Shown here piece by piece: positions 1 through 6,691 of a DNA stretch of 10,463 nucleotides; position 1 is the first letter of the stretch, and each line of letters starts with the position of its first letter. Under the pieces are notes generated by a model. It was not told the origin of the DNA. It saw only the letters and a program-made list of their open reading frames with translations, and did not search any database. Source of the DNA: Paracoccaceae bacterium. GTDB taxonomy: Bacteria > Pseudomonadota > Alphaproteobacteria > Rhodobacterales > Rhodobacteraceae. A program made the position numbers and the translations under genes. The DNA lies in the NCBI GenBank assembly GCA_002400675.1, contig NVQY01000047.1:4128-14590 (forward strand). The letters run 5' to 3'.

Positions 1-1072
1 CGCGCCAGAACCCGTTTTCCTTGGCGTAAGCCTCTACCAATGCAATCCGGTCCTCGTCGCGGCCGGTCTTGCGCAGGTAATTCAGGGTCTCATCGTCGAT
101 CGGGAAGAACCCGCAGGTGGCGCCGTATTCTGGGGCCATGTTGGCGATTGTGGCGCGATCGGCCAGCGGCAGATGGTCCAGACCCGCGCCGTAGAATTCC
201 ACGAACTTGCCCACAACCCCTTGGGCGCGCAGCATTTCTACAACCTTCAGCACCAGATCGGTGCCGGTGGTGCCCGATGTCAACTCTCCGGTCAGCTCAA
301 ATCCCACAACCTCGGGGATCAGCATCGACACGGGCTGGCCAAGCATCGCCGCTTCGGCCTCGATCCCGCCAACGCCCCAGCCCAGAACGGCCATGCCGTT
401 GACCATGGTTGTGTGGCTATCGGTGCCCACAAGCGTATCGGGATAGGCAACCTGATCACCGTTCTGGTCGGTGTCGGTCCAGACGGTCTGGGCCAGATAT
501 TCAAGGTTCACCTGATGGCAAATGCCGGTGCCGGGGGGCACGACGCGGAAATTGTTAAAGGCGTTCTGACCCCATTTCAGAAAGGTATAGCGTTCGATGT
601 TGCGTTCATATTCGCGTTCCACGTTCAGCGCAAAGGCGCGGGGCGTGCCGAAATTGTCGATCATCACCGAATGGTCAATCACCAGATCAACCGGGCTAAG
701 CGGGTTGATCTGTTCGGCCTTGCCGCCCAATGCAACAATGCCGTCGCGCATGGCGGCGAGGTCAACCACGGCGGGTACGCCAGTGAAATCCTGCATCAAC
801 ACGCGGGCCGGGCGATAGGCGATCTCGCGCGGGTTGCGGCCACCCTTGGCCCCCCATTCGGCAAACGCCCTGATGTCATCGACGCTGACGGTTTTGCCGT
901 CCTCATAGCGCAGCATGTTTTCCAGAACCACCTTAAGCGCGGCGGGCAGGTTCGAAAAATCGCCCAGTCCGGCCTCGGTGGCGGCGGGGATCGAGTAATA
1001 GGAAATGGACGTGCCGTTCACATTCAGTGTGCGGCGCGTCTTGGCGGTGTCCTGTCCAACGGTGATGGGCAT
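1..1072 (-). CDS. acnA: Aconitate hydratase A, N-terminal part (cut by window edge)
   Basis: Aconitase interconverts citrate and isocitrate through cis-aconitate in the TCA cycle, using a [4Fe-4S] cluster in the cytoplasm. The reverse strand from the ATG at 1072 gives 357 codons with no stop. Residues 218-247 carry the aconitase signature beginning DSHTTMVNG and running through [17 protein letters not shown]; residues 173-192 ([20 protein letters not shown]) are also typical of the AcnA/IRP1 branch rather than AcnB. The family is usually about 890-900 residues, so roughly 40% is present, and the cluster-ligand cysteines lie outside the window. The start follows a purine-rich GAGAGG about 10 nt upstream and matches the usual N-terminus ([16 protein letters not shown]). 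It is divergent from the DUF1223 gene. The long plus-strand open frame across it is a shadow. Confidence 0.97.
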   Translation of the reverse strand, partial: MPITVGQDTAKTRRTLNVNGTSISYYSIPAATEAGLGDFSNLPAALKVVLENMLRYEDGKTVSVDDIRAFAEWGAKGGRNPREIAYRPARVLMQDFTGVPAVVDLAAMRDGIVALGGKAEQINPLSPVDLVIDHSVMIDNFGTPRAFALNVEREYERNIERYTFLKWGQNAFNNFRVVPPGTGICHQVNLEYLAQTVWTDTDQNGDQVAYPDTLVGTDSHTTMVNGMAVLGWGVGGIEAEAAMLGQPVSMLIPEVVGFELTGELTSGTTGTDLVLKVVEMLRAQGVVGKFVEFYGAGLDHLPLADRATIANMAPEYGATCGFFPIDDETLNYLRKTGRDEDRIALVEAYAKENGFWR

Positions 1073-1181
1073 CTGGCGGCCTCTCTGGCTATCAAAGTGG
1101 TGGAAAAAAGGGGTTGCTTGGGCGTTGTGTGCCCGATGAACGCGCCGCTTTCAACCGCGAATCCTCAGGGTATGTCGTTTT

Positions 1182-1208
1182 AGTATACCATTGCACACAA
1201 TGGCGCAA
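1182..1208 (-). promoter_or_regulatory. Candidate acnA promoter with a palindrome in the spacer
   Basis: On the minus strand, TATACT (1182-1187) is a good -10 and TTGCGC (1203-1208) a partial -35, with a slightly short 15-nt spacer. The spacer is almost filled by a perfect 6-bp-arm inverted repeat, CCATTG-TGTG-CAATGG (1188-1203), whose last base overlaps the -35. A palindrome between -35 and -10 is a classic repressor site, but I do not recognise it as a known Irr, RirA or IscR box. The leader to the acnA ATG would be about 100 nt. This rests on pattern only. Confidence 0.4.
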
Positions 1209-1338
1209 GCCATGGGGGCGGCGAACCTTGCGGACAAAGATATTGACGGTTTCAAGAAACCTTGATTGGTCATTACAGACTACGGAAGCTAAACCCGTCC
1301 CTGCGACATGCCCGAAACCCATGAGAAAGCCCGCGTCG

Positions 1339-2049
1339 ATGAAATTTGCCACCCTCGCCTTTGCCCTGATTGCTGCATTTGCAGCGCTGCCTGTGCAGGC
1401 GCAGAACGGGACGCCTGTGGTGGTCGAATTGTTCACGTCGCAGGGGTGTTCGTCCTGCCCGCCGGCGGATGACCTGATGAAGGACCTGATCAAACGTGAA
1501 GACGTGATCGGGTTGGCGCTGCATGTGGATTACTGGGATTACATCGGCTGGAAGGATGAATACGGCAACGCCGATTACACCCGCCGGCAAAAGGGTTATG
1601 CCGCGACCGGCGGGCGGCGGATGGTCTATACGCCGCAGATGATCGTCAACGGTCAGGAAGACGTGGTCGGCGCGCGCGGGATGGAAGTGGTCGAACTGAT
1701 CAACCAGCACAAGAACACCCCATCGCCGGTGTCGGTCAGCGCCTCGCGTAATGGCGGGTCCGTTGTGATTTCCGTGAAACCAAGTGATGGCGACGGCACC
1801 GGGGCAGGGCCGTATGACGTGCATCTGGTGCGCTACACGCCGCTGCGCAAGGCGCATATCACCCGTGGCGAACTGGCGGGGCGTGATTTCGAATACGTCA
1901 ACGTGGTCGATGGCTGGACGGTTGTCGGGCAGTGGGACGGGCGTAATCCGGCAAAGCTGAGCGCGCAGATCGACGGGGATCGCCCGGCTGTGATCCTGAT
2001 CCAACGTGCCGGGTATGGGGCGATCGTTGCCGCCGCGCGGGCTGAATAA
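1339..2049 (+). CDS. Exported DUF1223 family thioredoxin-fold protein
   Basis: The product is 236 residues with a signal peptide at about 1-21 (hydrophobic core FATLAFALIAAFAAL, cleavage after VQA), so it is probably periplasmic. The mature start reads TPVVVELFTSQGCSSCPPAD, which is the DUF1223 hallmark: a thioredoxin-like first strand followed by a CxxC motif (C37, C40). VDYWDYIGWKDEY (63-75) and YTPQMIVNG (97-105) are also typical. The family is widespread in proteobacteria and its function is not established; a redox role is inference from the fold and the CxxC. I chose the ATG at 1339 because GAGAAAG lies 9 nt upstream and it gives a clean signal peptide. The in-frame ATG at 1321 would add six residues; the frame is open to 1114, but that extension has no signal-like N-terminus. 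The gene is divergent from acnA and ends directly against the convergent acyltransferase gene. Confidence 0.88.
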   Translation: MKFATLAFALIAAFAALPVQAQNGTPVVVELFTSQGCSSCPPADDLMKDLIKREDVIGLALHVDYWDYIGWKDEYGNADYTRRQKGYAATGGRRMVYTPQMIVNGQEDVVGARGMEVVELINQHKNTPSPVSVSASRNGGSVVISVKPSDGDGTGAGPYDVHLVRYTPLRKAHITRGELAGRDFEYVNVVDGWTVVGQWDGRNPAKLSAQIDGDRPAVILIQRAGYGAIVAAARAE

Positions 2050-2973
2050 TCAAGCGTCGTCGGGGTTGGTTTGCAGGCCCAGATGCATCCACGGTTTCCA
2101 ACGGCGGTGTATCCAGAACCACTGATCTGTGTGCGCGCGAATTAGCGCCTCTAACCCGTCATTGATGTCCTGCGTCATGGTCAGCGGGTCGCTGTGGGCA
2201 ATCGGGTCAAGCATGATAATCTCGAAATCCAGCCCGTTTGGCTGGCGGATGGCATAGACCGGGATAATCTCGGCGTTGTACCTTAGCGCCAGTTCTGCGG
2301 GCACGGTCGAGGTGACGGCAGGCTGGCCAAAAAACATCAGCTCCTTGCCGCCGTGAACGTGCATGTCCCCGACAATGGCGATGTTGCCGCCTTTCCTGAG
2401 GTAACGCACCATCTGCGCCATGCCAAGGCGGCCCTGTTCGAACAGCGGCGTGCCGATAGAGGCCATCTGGCGCACGTAATGTTCGTTGAAATAGGGATTG
2501 GCCATGCGCCGGTAAAGGCCGCCCATCTCGAACCCGCGTTTGATCAGATTGGCCCGCGCGGCGTCGTAATTGCCAAAATGCCCGGCCATGAAGATCACCG
2601 GGCGGTTGGCGGCCTTGGCCTGTTCCAGTGCTTTCAGACCGGGGCCGTTGATCGGCGCGGCGTAGGCGTGATCAAGGAACGGACGCCCCGAATAAGACTC
2701 GATCAGGGTGCGGCCAACGTTGTTCGGCACCGCCCGGCAAAGCCGTTTGACCTCGGCCTCTGGCAGGTCGGGCAGGGCCAGTTTCAGGTTGTCGCGGATG
2801 CGTTTTTCGAACCCCACCAGCGGCGCCAACGCTGACACCAGCGCCCCCATGGTCGGCACCCGCCAGCGATAAGGGATCAACGTGATCAGCCCGATCACCC
2901 CGCGCATGAACAGGTTGGCGGCAAAATATCCGGCGCGCCGGGATCGGGAAAGGCTTTTGGGATCGGCAGGCAT
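2050..2973 (-). CDS. LpxL/HtrB-type lysophospholipid (lipid A) acyltransferase
   Basis: The product is 307 residues and belongs to the lipid A biosynthesis acyltransferase family, which transfers acyl chains from acyl-ACP to lipid A precursors at the inner membrane. A hydrophobic N-terminal anchor (about 14-35) is followed by the catalytic H-x4-D motif at H132-D137 (AGHFGNYDAAR). QGRLGMAQMVRYLRKGGNIAIVGDMHV (180-206) matches the second acyltransferase block, and the C-terminal WFWIHRRWKP (285-294) is characteristic of LpxL/LpxM proteins. Length matches the family (about 290-310). Whether it adds lauroyl, myristoyl or another chain, or acts on another lipid, cannot be told from sequence. Its ATG lies 12 nt after the stop of the DMT transporter gene, so the two are probably co-transcribed. 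Its stop abuts the stop of the convergent DUF1223 gene. Confidence 0.85.
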   Translation of the reverse strand: MPADPKSLSRSRRAGYFAANLFMRGVIGLITLIPYRWRVPTMGALVSALAPLVGFEKRIRDNLKLALPDLPEAEVKRLCRAVPNNVGRTLIESYSGRPFLDHAYAAPINGPGLKALEQAKAANRPVIFMAGHFGNYDAARANLIKRGFEMGGLYRRMANPYFNEHYVRQMASIGTPLFEQGRLGMAQMVRYLRKGGNIAIVGDMHVHGGKELMFFGQPAVTSTVPAELALRYNAEIIPVYAIRQPNGLDFEIIMLDPIAHSDPLTMTQDINDGLEALIRAHTDQWFWIHRRWKPWMHLGLQTNPDDA

Positions 2974-2985
2974 ATTTGACCGGAT

Positions 2986-3855
2986 TTATTGGCGATAGGT
3001 TTCGCGGTGCCACACATACATACCTGCCCCGGCGATCACAAGCGCGCCGGCGATGGTCCAGATGTCGGGCATTTCACTGAACAGCAACACGCCCCAAAGG
3101 GTGGCAAATATCAGCCCGGTATAGGAAAACGGGGCCAGCATCGCCGCCTCTCCGCTGCTGAAAGAGCGGATGATAAGCAACTGACCAATGGTGCCAAACA
3201 GTGCCGCCAACCCCATCAGTAACATCGACACCCCGTCCAGGGGCACCCACGCAAACGGCACCAGAATACTTAGCAGGATTGTCCCCACCAGCCCGGTGTA
3301 AAACAGCGAAGTCCACACATCTTCGTCCGGACCGACCCGCCGGGTCAGCAGCGCATAGGCCGAATAGCAAACCGCCCCGGCCAGCGGCAGCAGCGCGGCG
3401 GACGAAAACACAGCACTGCCCGGGCGAATGATGATCAAGGCGCCGACCATGGCGATGACGATGCCGGTTATACGGCGCGGTCCCAGCGCCTCGCCGAGGA
3501 AAAGCGCGGCCCCCAGCGTGATCAGCACCGGATTGACCGCCATCAGCGCGGCGGCGTCACTTAGCGGTATCAGGCTGAGGCTGGTAAAGAAAAACCCGGT
3601 CGCGCCCATCAACAGCACCGACCGCAGGAATTGTAGCTTGGGGTATCTGGTGCGCACCACACTGCGAATACGCGGGGCGGTCAGGATCAGCACAAACAGC
3701 ATTTGCCCGGCATAGCGCGCCCATAACGTCGGCAACACACCCACCCTTGGGGCCAGGGCCTTGACGCTGGAATCCATCAACGTAAAAGACAAAATGCCCA
3801 GTATCATCATGATGATGGCGCGATTTCGCACCAGTTTTTCCTGCGCTTGGGTCAT
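2986..3855 (-). CDS. DMT superfamily (EamA) transporter
   Basis: A 289-residue, highly hydrophobic protein with about ten predicted membrane helices arranged as two EamA repeats (about 13-142 and 152-283). The first repeat ends with LSDAAALMAVNPVLITLGAALFLGEALGPRRITGIVIAMVGALIIIRPG, a classic EamA repeat end with a conserved glutamate in helix 4; the second ends with LLFSEMPDIWTIAGALVIAGAGMYVWHRE. Members are inner-membrane exporters or importers of metabolites such as amino acids, and the substrate cannot be assigned here. The start at 3855 lacks a clear ribosome binding site but gives a cytoplasmic, charged N-terminus (MTQAQEKLVRNR) before helix 1. The ATG overlaps, as ATGA, the stop of a short upstream reading frame (3852-3905), which I do not consider a proven gene. 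It is followed after 12 nt by the acyltransferase gene. Confidence 0.88.
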   Translation of the reverse strand: MTQAQEKLVRNRAIIMMILGILSFTLMDSSVKALAPRVGVLPTLWARYAGQMLFVLILTAPRIRSVVRTRYPKLQFLRSVLLMGATGFFFTSLSLIPLSDAAALMAVNPVLITLGAALFLGEALGPRRITGIVIAMVGALIIIRPGSAVFSSAALLPLAGAVCYSAYALLTRRVGPDEDVWTSLFYTGLVGTILLSILVPFAWVPLDGVSMLLMGLAALFGTIGQLLIIRSFSSGEAAMLAPFSYTGLIFATLWGVLLFSEMPDIWTIAGALVIAGAGMYVWHRETYRQ

Positions 3856-3981
3856 TGGCGCAGGACAAAGGGGGCAGGGCGAAGGGCCGTCAGAAAATCA
3901 ACCATGCTTTGGGTGATAGGCGGGAATGTCGCAACTGTCCATGCACGCGCGCGGGGCAGGGGTGTTGCCCGGTTGGCGGTA

Positions 3982-5076
3982 TCATTCGTCGGTTTCCGCC
4001 TCTTCCGGGGTTATCAGCTCTAACTCGCCGGCTTGTTGCAATTCGCGGATGGCTCCGACGACCGTATTCATCGCCGCTTCGCCCTCGGCGGTCTTGACGG
4101 CCCCTTTTTCCTCGACCTCTTCGCGCAGGTTGTCGGCCATGCGGGTCGACATGTTGGCCAGCAGATGTTCGGCGGCGGCGGCCAGCTCACCTTCGGTGGC
4201 GGCGGCAAGGGCGGTGACCAGATCGCCGGGGTCGGCCGCGCGGATCACTTTTGGCACATCGCGCGCCGCAAGCCGGGCAGGGATGTGGGCAAAGGTAAAG
4301 ATCGCCTTGCGCACCGAACTGGCAAAGCCCGCGTCACTTTCGTCAAGCCCCGTGAGAACATCGTCGCGGGTTGCTGCCGCCGATTGGTTCAGGATTGCGC
4401 CAACCCGTTCATCCGGCCCGTCGTCAAATGCAAGAATCGGGCGATGATCAAGTTGACTGGCCAGCGATATGCCGATCCGATCCACCGCTTCGGGGGTGAC
4501 GTTGCCGGTCTGGCTGATGGCGAATGTGATGCGCCGCGCCAATGGCCCCGGCATCTGCCCCAGCAATTCGGCCGCCTTGGTCACGTCCAGCTTGGACAGC
4601 AGAATGGCCGCGACTTCCGTGCTTTCGGCGCTGATCATGGTCACCAGATCCTCTGCCGGCATCGCCCGCAGCCGTTCCCACGGGTCGCCAGCCTGACGTA
4701 CCCCGGCCTCTTTGCGCAGGCGGGCGGCGGTTTGCGGGCTGATCTTGCCATCCAGCGCCTCAAGCGCCCCAGCCAGCCCATTGGGAAACGATAGCCCGAT
4801 ACCATCAAGCGCATCGGCGAATTCGCCCAGAACAGCGGCCAGCGTCACCCGGTCGACCATCCCCATCTGCCCCATGCGTTCGGTCAATCGCGCCTGTAGT
4901 TTATCCGGCAATTCCTCTAGCGGCAGATCGGCCCCTTCGTTCAGCAGCAACCGCACAATGATCGCCGCCTTGGCGGTGGTGTCCAAAGACCGGGGGGCGG
5001 GTGTCGTCCCAGCCCCCTTGTCGCCATCGCGCCCGTCTGCCGTAGGCAGCCGTGCCAACGCCCTGTTTTCCCGCAT
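3982..5076 (-). CDS. fliG: Divergent flagellar motor switch protein FliG
   Basis: FliG forms the upper ring of the flagellar C-ring and transmits torque from the stators. The 364-residue product has an N-terminal domain (about 32-115), a middle domain (about 140-205; STEVAAILLSKLDVTKAAELLGQMP matches the armadillo helix that binds FliM) and a C-terminal torque domain (about 250-352; IFTFAHIPARLAARDVPKVIRAADPGDLVTALAAAT followed by LLANMSTRMADNLREEVEEKGAVKTAE aligns well with FliG-C). The normally conserved EHPQ of the middle domain appears as ESTE (151-154), and the torque helix has lost several charged residues, so it is a divergent FliG. The ATG at 5076 has AAGGGCAG just upstream; the in-frame GTG at 5106 has no ribosome binding site. 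No other flagellar gene is in the window. A FliG-like paralogue is possible. Confidence 0.8.
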   Translation of the reverse strand: MRENRALARLPTADGRDGDKGAGTTPAPRSLDTTAKAAIIVRLLLNEGADLPLEELPDKLQARLTERMGQMGMVDRVTLAAVLGEFADALDGIGLSFPNGLAGALEALDGKISPQTAARLRKEAGVRQAGDPWERLRAMPAEDLVTMISAESTEVAAILLSKLDVTKAAELLGQMPGPLARRITFAISQTGNVTPEAVDRIGISLASQLDHRPILAFDDGPDERVGAILNQSAAATRDDVLTGLDESDAGFASSVRKAIFTFAHIPARLAARDVPKVIRAADPGDLVTALAAATEGELAAAAEHLLANMSTRMADNLREEVEEKGAVKTAEGEAAMNTVVGAIRELQQAGELELITPEEAETDE

Positions 5077-5155
5077 TTGTCTGCCCTTGCCTGCATGAAA
5101 TCCCACCGGGGGATATCAGCACTCTAGACCGGCAGCCGTAAACAAAGACTGAAGC

Positions 5156-5192
5156 CCCGACGCTTTAATAATCGCCCGACGCTTTAATAATC
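5156..5192. repeat. 18-bp tandem duplication at the end of the TPR gene
   Basis: The 18-nt sequence CCCGACGCTTTAATAATC occurs at 5156-5173 and again at 5175-5192 with a 19-nt period. On the minus strand the first copy read holds the last codons and the TAA stop of the TPR protein, and the second lies just after the stop in the leader region of fliG. It looks like a recent slippage duplication of the gene end. Confidence 0.9.
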
Positions 5193-5723
5193 AAACGTAT
5201 TGCCATCGCGAATGGCGATACGCAGCGACGCCTCGGCCCATGTGCCTTCGCCGCCACGCGCCTTGATTTCGCTCCACTGTTGGGTGGCCTCTTCAATGCG
5301 CCCTTCGCTGACAAACCCCTGACCCATGTAGGAGCGCGCCAGAATGTTGTCGGGATTGTTGGCAATCGCCCTGTTATAATAGCTGCGTGCCAGATCACCC
5401 TTGCCCAGTTTGCGGCTGGTAAAGCCCCAATATGTCAGCACCATATCGCTGTTTTGATCCTGCATCACCCGCAACACGCCTTGGGCATCCTCGATCCGGC
5501 CCGCATAGGCCAATTCGCGCACTGCCTGCATCAGCATGTCCTGATCAAGCGAAGATTCCTTGGGGGCGACGCATTTCTTGGCCTTTTCATCCCACACTTT
5601 GACGCCCTTGCAGGTCTTGGTGGTCTTTGTGGTCGCCGGAGGGCTGGTGAATGTGGTGCCACCGCCCCCCGCAGCAAAGGCAAATCCGGGGAACATCATC
5701 AGAAGAACAAGAAGAATACGCAT
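5184..5723 (-). CDS. Secreted TPR-repeat protein
   Basis: The product is 179 residues. Residues 1-17 are a signal peptide (MRILLVLLMMFPGFAFA), so the protein is probably periplasmic. A Gly/Thr/Pro-rich low-complexity linker (18-36) leads to two cysteines (C38 and C51, in CKGVKVWDEKAKKC) that could form a disulfide. Residues 62-155 are helical and read as about three TPR units: ELAYAGRIEDAQGVLRVM, TYWGFTSRKLGKGDLARSYYNRAIANNPDN and ARSYMGQGFVSEGRIEEATQQWSEI. TPR domains are protein-interaction scaffolds; the partner is unknown. The start is supported by GGAG 7 nt upstream of the ATG. It lies 107 nt before fliG on the same strand, so co-transcription is possible but the gap also leaves room for a separate fliG promoter. 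I do not recognise a named gene. Confidence 0.82.
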   Translation of the reverse strand: MRILLVLLMMFPGFAFAAGGGGTTFTSPPATTKTTKTCKGVKVWDEKAKKCVAPKESSLDQDMLMQAVRELAYAGRIEDAQGVLRVMQDQNSDMVLTYWGFTSRKLGKGDLARSYYNRAIANNPDNILARSYMGQGFVSEGRIEEATQQWSEIKARGGEGTWAEASLRIAIRDGNTFDY

Positions 5724-5806
5724 GGGAAAACTCCGAAAAACTGGTTCAAATTACGGCGATTTTGCCGGGTGCCGCCGGGGTGGGGCACTTGTGTATTGAT
5801 GCGACT

Positions 5807-5835
5807 GATATACATGAAACCGCCCTCCCAGACAA
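5807..5835 (-). promoter_or_regulatory. Possible promoter of the TPR gene
   Basis: On the minus strand TTGTCT (5830-5835) and TATATC (5807-5812) are separated by exactly 17 nt and each match 4 of 6 consensus bases of a housekeeping promoter. The leader to the TPR start codon would be about 75 nt. It is weak evidence, as such matches arise by chance. Confidence 0.3.
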
Positions 5836-6046
5836 AACGATTCGTAACACAGGCGCGTGAAACAAACGCCTTGGGCGCGCGCATCCGCATTCAGATCGGT
5901 GATGCAGGCGTCAATTATCTTCGATTTCCTTGATGACGCCGGGCAGGTCCAAAAGCAGGTGTTGTCATGCCGGTAGTCCTTTTATCCTTGGTGCCTTTGT
6001 CAGGGGCCTGAACAAGCGGGCCACCTTTCGCAAATAGAAAAACCGG

Positions 6047-6059
6047 CGGGTTAAAAACC
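6047..6059. repeat. Short palindrome matching the core of the 7997-8069 repeat
   Basis: GGGTT-AAA-AACCC forms a 5-bp stem with a 3-nt loop. The same 13 nt are the centre of the right arm of the large inverted repeat at 7997-8069. On the plus strand it is followed by TTTT, so it could be a weak terminator. The flanks do not match the large repeat, so a shared origin is uncertain. Confidence 0.4.
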
Positions 6060-6080
6060 CTTTTGGCACAAGGGGTAAGC

Positions 6081-6113
6081 CGCCCCCGGACACCAAACCA
6101 GCGTCCGGGGGCG
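6081..6113 (-). terminator. Strong hairpin after the DUF7282-like gene
   Basis: CGCCCCCGGAC (6081-6091) and GTCCGGGGGCG (6103-6113) form a perfect 11-bp GC-rich stem with an 11-nt loop, starting 6 nt past the stop codon at 6120. No run of U follows on the minus strand, so it is not a textbook intrinsic terminator, but the position fits transcript termination or 3'-end protection. Confidence 0.6.
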
Positions 6114-6119
6114 TCAGGA

Positions 6120-6509
6120 TTAGTTGATCGCCATTGGTTTGACGACGGGTTTGCCGTCTTGCTTGACCGGGTGATCGGCTCCGGGGAATTCGTAGACGTT
6201 GCCTGTGCCCTTATCGACGTGCAGCATGGTCAGAACCTTGGTTCCGGCGACCACGTCCTTGGTCAGGGAAACAGTGACATTCTCGGTGGTGCCGGCCTTG
6301 ATGGCCACATGGCCGATAGAGGCGGGAACCACGGGTTTGCCGTTCCTGATCTCGTGAATGACCAGCCAGCCGTCATTGGCGATTGTCACGGACGCAACCG
6401 TGACGCTGTTGCCGGCAGGCTGTGGCGTGACCATGATTTCATCGGCCATGGCAGTGGTTGCAAAGGCCAGGGGCAGGGCGGCGGCAAGTATCGCTTTGGT
6501 GAAGGTCAT
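6120..6509 (-). CDS. Small secreted DUF7282-like protein, probable ECF target
   Basis: The product is 129 residues with a signal peptide at 1-22 (MTFTKAILAAALPLAFATTAMA, cleavage before DE). The mature part of about 107 residues reads as a beta-rich domain: SVTVASVTIANDGWLVIHEIRNGKPVVPASIGHVAIKAGTTENVTVSL, then KVLTMLHVDKGTGNVYEFPGADHPVK. The pattern 'VTVASVTxxxDGWLVIH' followed by a 'TMLHxDxGxxxxYEFPGxDxPV' ending resembles DUF7282, a domain of unknown function found in exported archaeal and bacterial proteins. The mature part has no cysteine. The ATG at 6509 has AGGA 8 nt upstream and gives a clean signal peptide; an upstream in-frame ATG at 6557 lies at the predicted transcription start and is rejected. 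It is divergent from the ECF sigma gene and carries the same promoter motif, so it is probably controlled by that sigma factor. Confidence 0.82.
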   Translation of the reverse strand: MTFTKAILAAALPLAFATTAMADEIMVTPQPAGNSVTVASVTIANDGWLVIHEIRNGKPVVPASIGHVAIKAGTTENVTVSLTKDVVAGTKVLTMLHVDKGTGNVYEFPGADHPVKQDGKPVVKPMAIN

Positions 6510-6565
6510 GTTGGGGTCCTCGTTGGGTAAGATTTGGTTGCTGCGCAGATGTTGCACAGGGGAAT

Positions 6566-6590
6566 TACGCCCCAGCGCCGGATTTATTCC
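6566..6590 (-). promoter_or_regulatory. ECF-type promoter of the DUF7282-like gene
   Basis: On the minus strand GGAAT (6586-6590) and CGTA (6566-6569) are 16 nt apart. The spacer shares TCCG and CGC at the same offsets with the facing promoter at 6639-6663; the two 25-nt sites agree at 18 positions. GGAA-type -35 and CGT-type -10 elements are typical of ECF sigma factors. Transcription would start near 6558, giving a leader of about 50 nt. Confidence 0.7.
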
Positions 6591-6643
6591 CGCCCCGGCA
6601 AAATTTTTTGACTTTTTTATTTATTTTCCCACCGGGGCGGAAT
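6586..6643. repeat. Inverted repeat around an AT-rich centre joining the two ECF promoters
   Basis: Left arm 6586-6598 (ATTCCCGCCCCGG) and right arm 6632-6643 (CCGGGGCGGAAT) are mirror images except for one extra base in the left. Each arm holds the -35 of one promoter plus a CCGGGGCG block directly upstream of it. The centre, 6599-6631, is almost all A and T with runs of six, like an UP element. The block could bind a further regulator or be part of the extended promoter. Confidence 0.7.
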
Positions 6644-6663
6644 TTTTCCGTCGCGCCCGCGTA
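6639..6663 (+). promoter_or_regulatory. ECF-type promoter of the sigma/anti-sigma operon
   Basis: GGAAT (6639-6643) and CGTA (6660-6663) with a 16-nt spacer, in the same arrangement as the minus-strand site at 6566-6590. Transcription would start near 6671, about 20 nt before the sigma factor ATG. A self-type promoter in front of an ECF gene indicates autoregulation, which is common for these factors. Confidence 0.7.
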
Positions 6664-6691
6664 TATACTGTGAACATCATGGGAAAACCGC

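Larger units (their letters stand above)
5724..6119. other. 396-nt stretch without a supported gene
   Basis: The stretch lies between the start of the TPR gene and the stop of the DUF7282-like gene. It holds a possible promoter for the TPR gene (5807-5835), a small palindrome (6047-6059) and a strong hairpin after the DUF7282-like gene (6081-6113). Short open frames on both strands (for example plus 5800-5933) have no ribosome binding site, no recognisable family and unusual composition. I see no tRNA-like fold. The part at 5934-6045 holds nothing I can name. Confidence 0.55.

Noticed and set aside
173..1183. 336-codon plus-strand open frame antisense to acnA
   Set aside because: It lies wholly opposite the certain aconitase frame, has no ribosome binding site, and its composition is that of a mirror frame in GC-rich DNA.
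1248..1261. Palindrome GGTTTC-AA-GAAACC next to TTGACG upstream of the DUF1223 gene, possible promoter with operator
   Set aside because: No acceptable -10 is found at 16-19 nt from TTGACG, so I do not call a promoter; the palindrome is short enough to be chance.
3852..3985. Two short minus-strand frames between fliG and the transporter gene: 3890-3985 (31 codons, starting in an ATGA overlap with the fliG stop) and 3852-3905 (17 codons, ending in an ATGA overlap with the transporter start)
   Set aside because: The overlaps are suggestive of coupling, but neither has a good ribosome binding site or a recognisable sequence, and 4-nt overlaps of this kind arise easily by chance.
2353..4794. Several plus-strand frames of 70-250 codons opposite the acyltransferase, transporter and fliG genes
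   Set aside because: All are opposite well-supported genes and are rich in His, Arg, Gln or Ser without domains, as expected for mirror frames.
5699..5890. 63-codon minus-strand frame beginning MRMRAPKAF that overlaps the TPR start
   Set aside because: It has no ribosome binding site and overlaps the well-supported start of the TPR gene and its leader; the Phe-rich end is the signal-peptide region read out of frame.
5800..5933. 44-codon plus-strand frame beginning MRLIYMKPPSQTK
   Set aside because: It has no ribosome binding site or signal, and no family resemblance. It overlaps the likely promoter region of the TPR gene.
6510..6557. N-terminal extension of the DUF7282-like protein to the ATG at 6557
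   Set aside because: The ATG at 6557 coincides with the predicted transcription start, and the extension would bury the clean signal peptide that begins at 6509.
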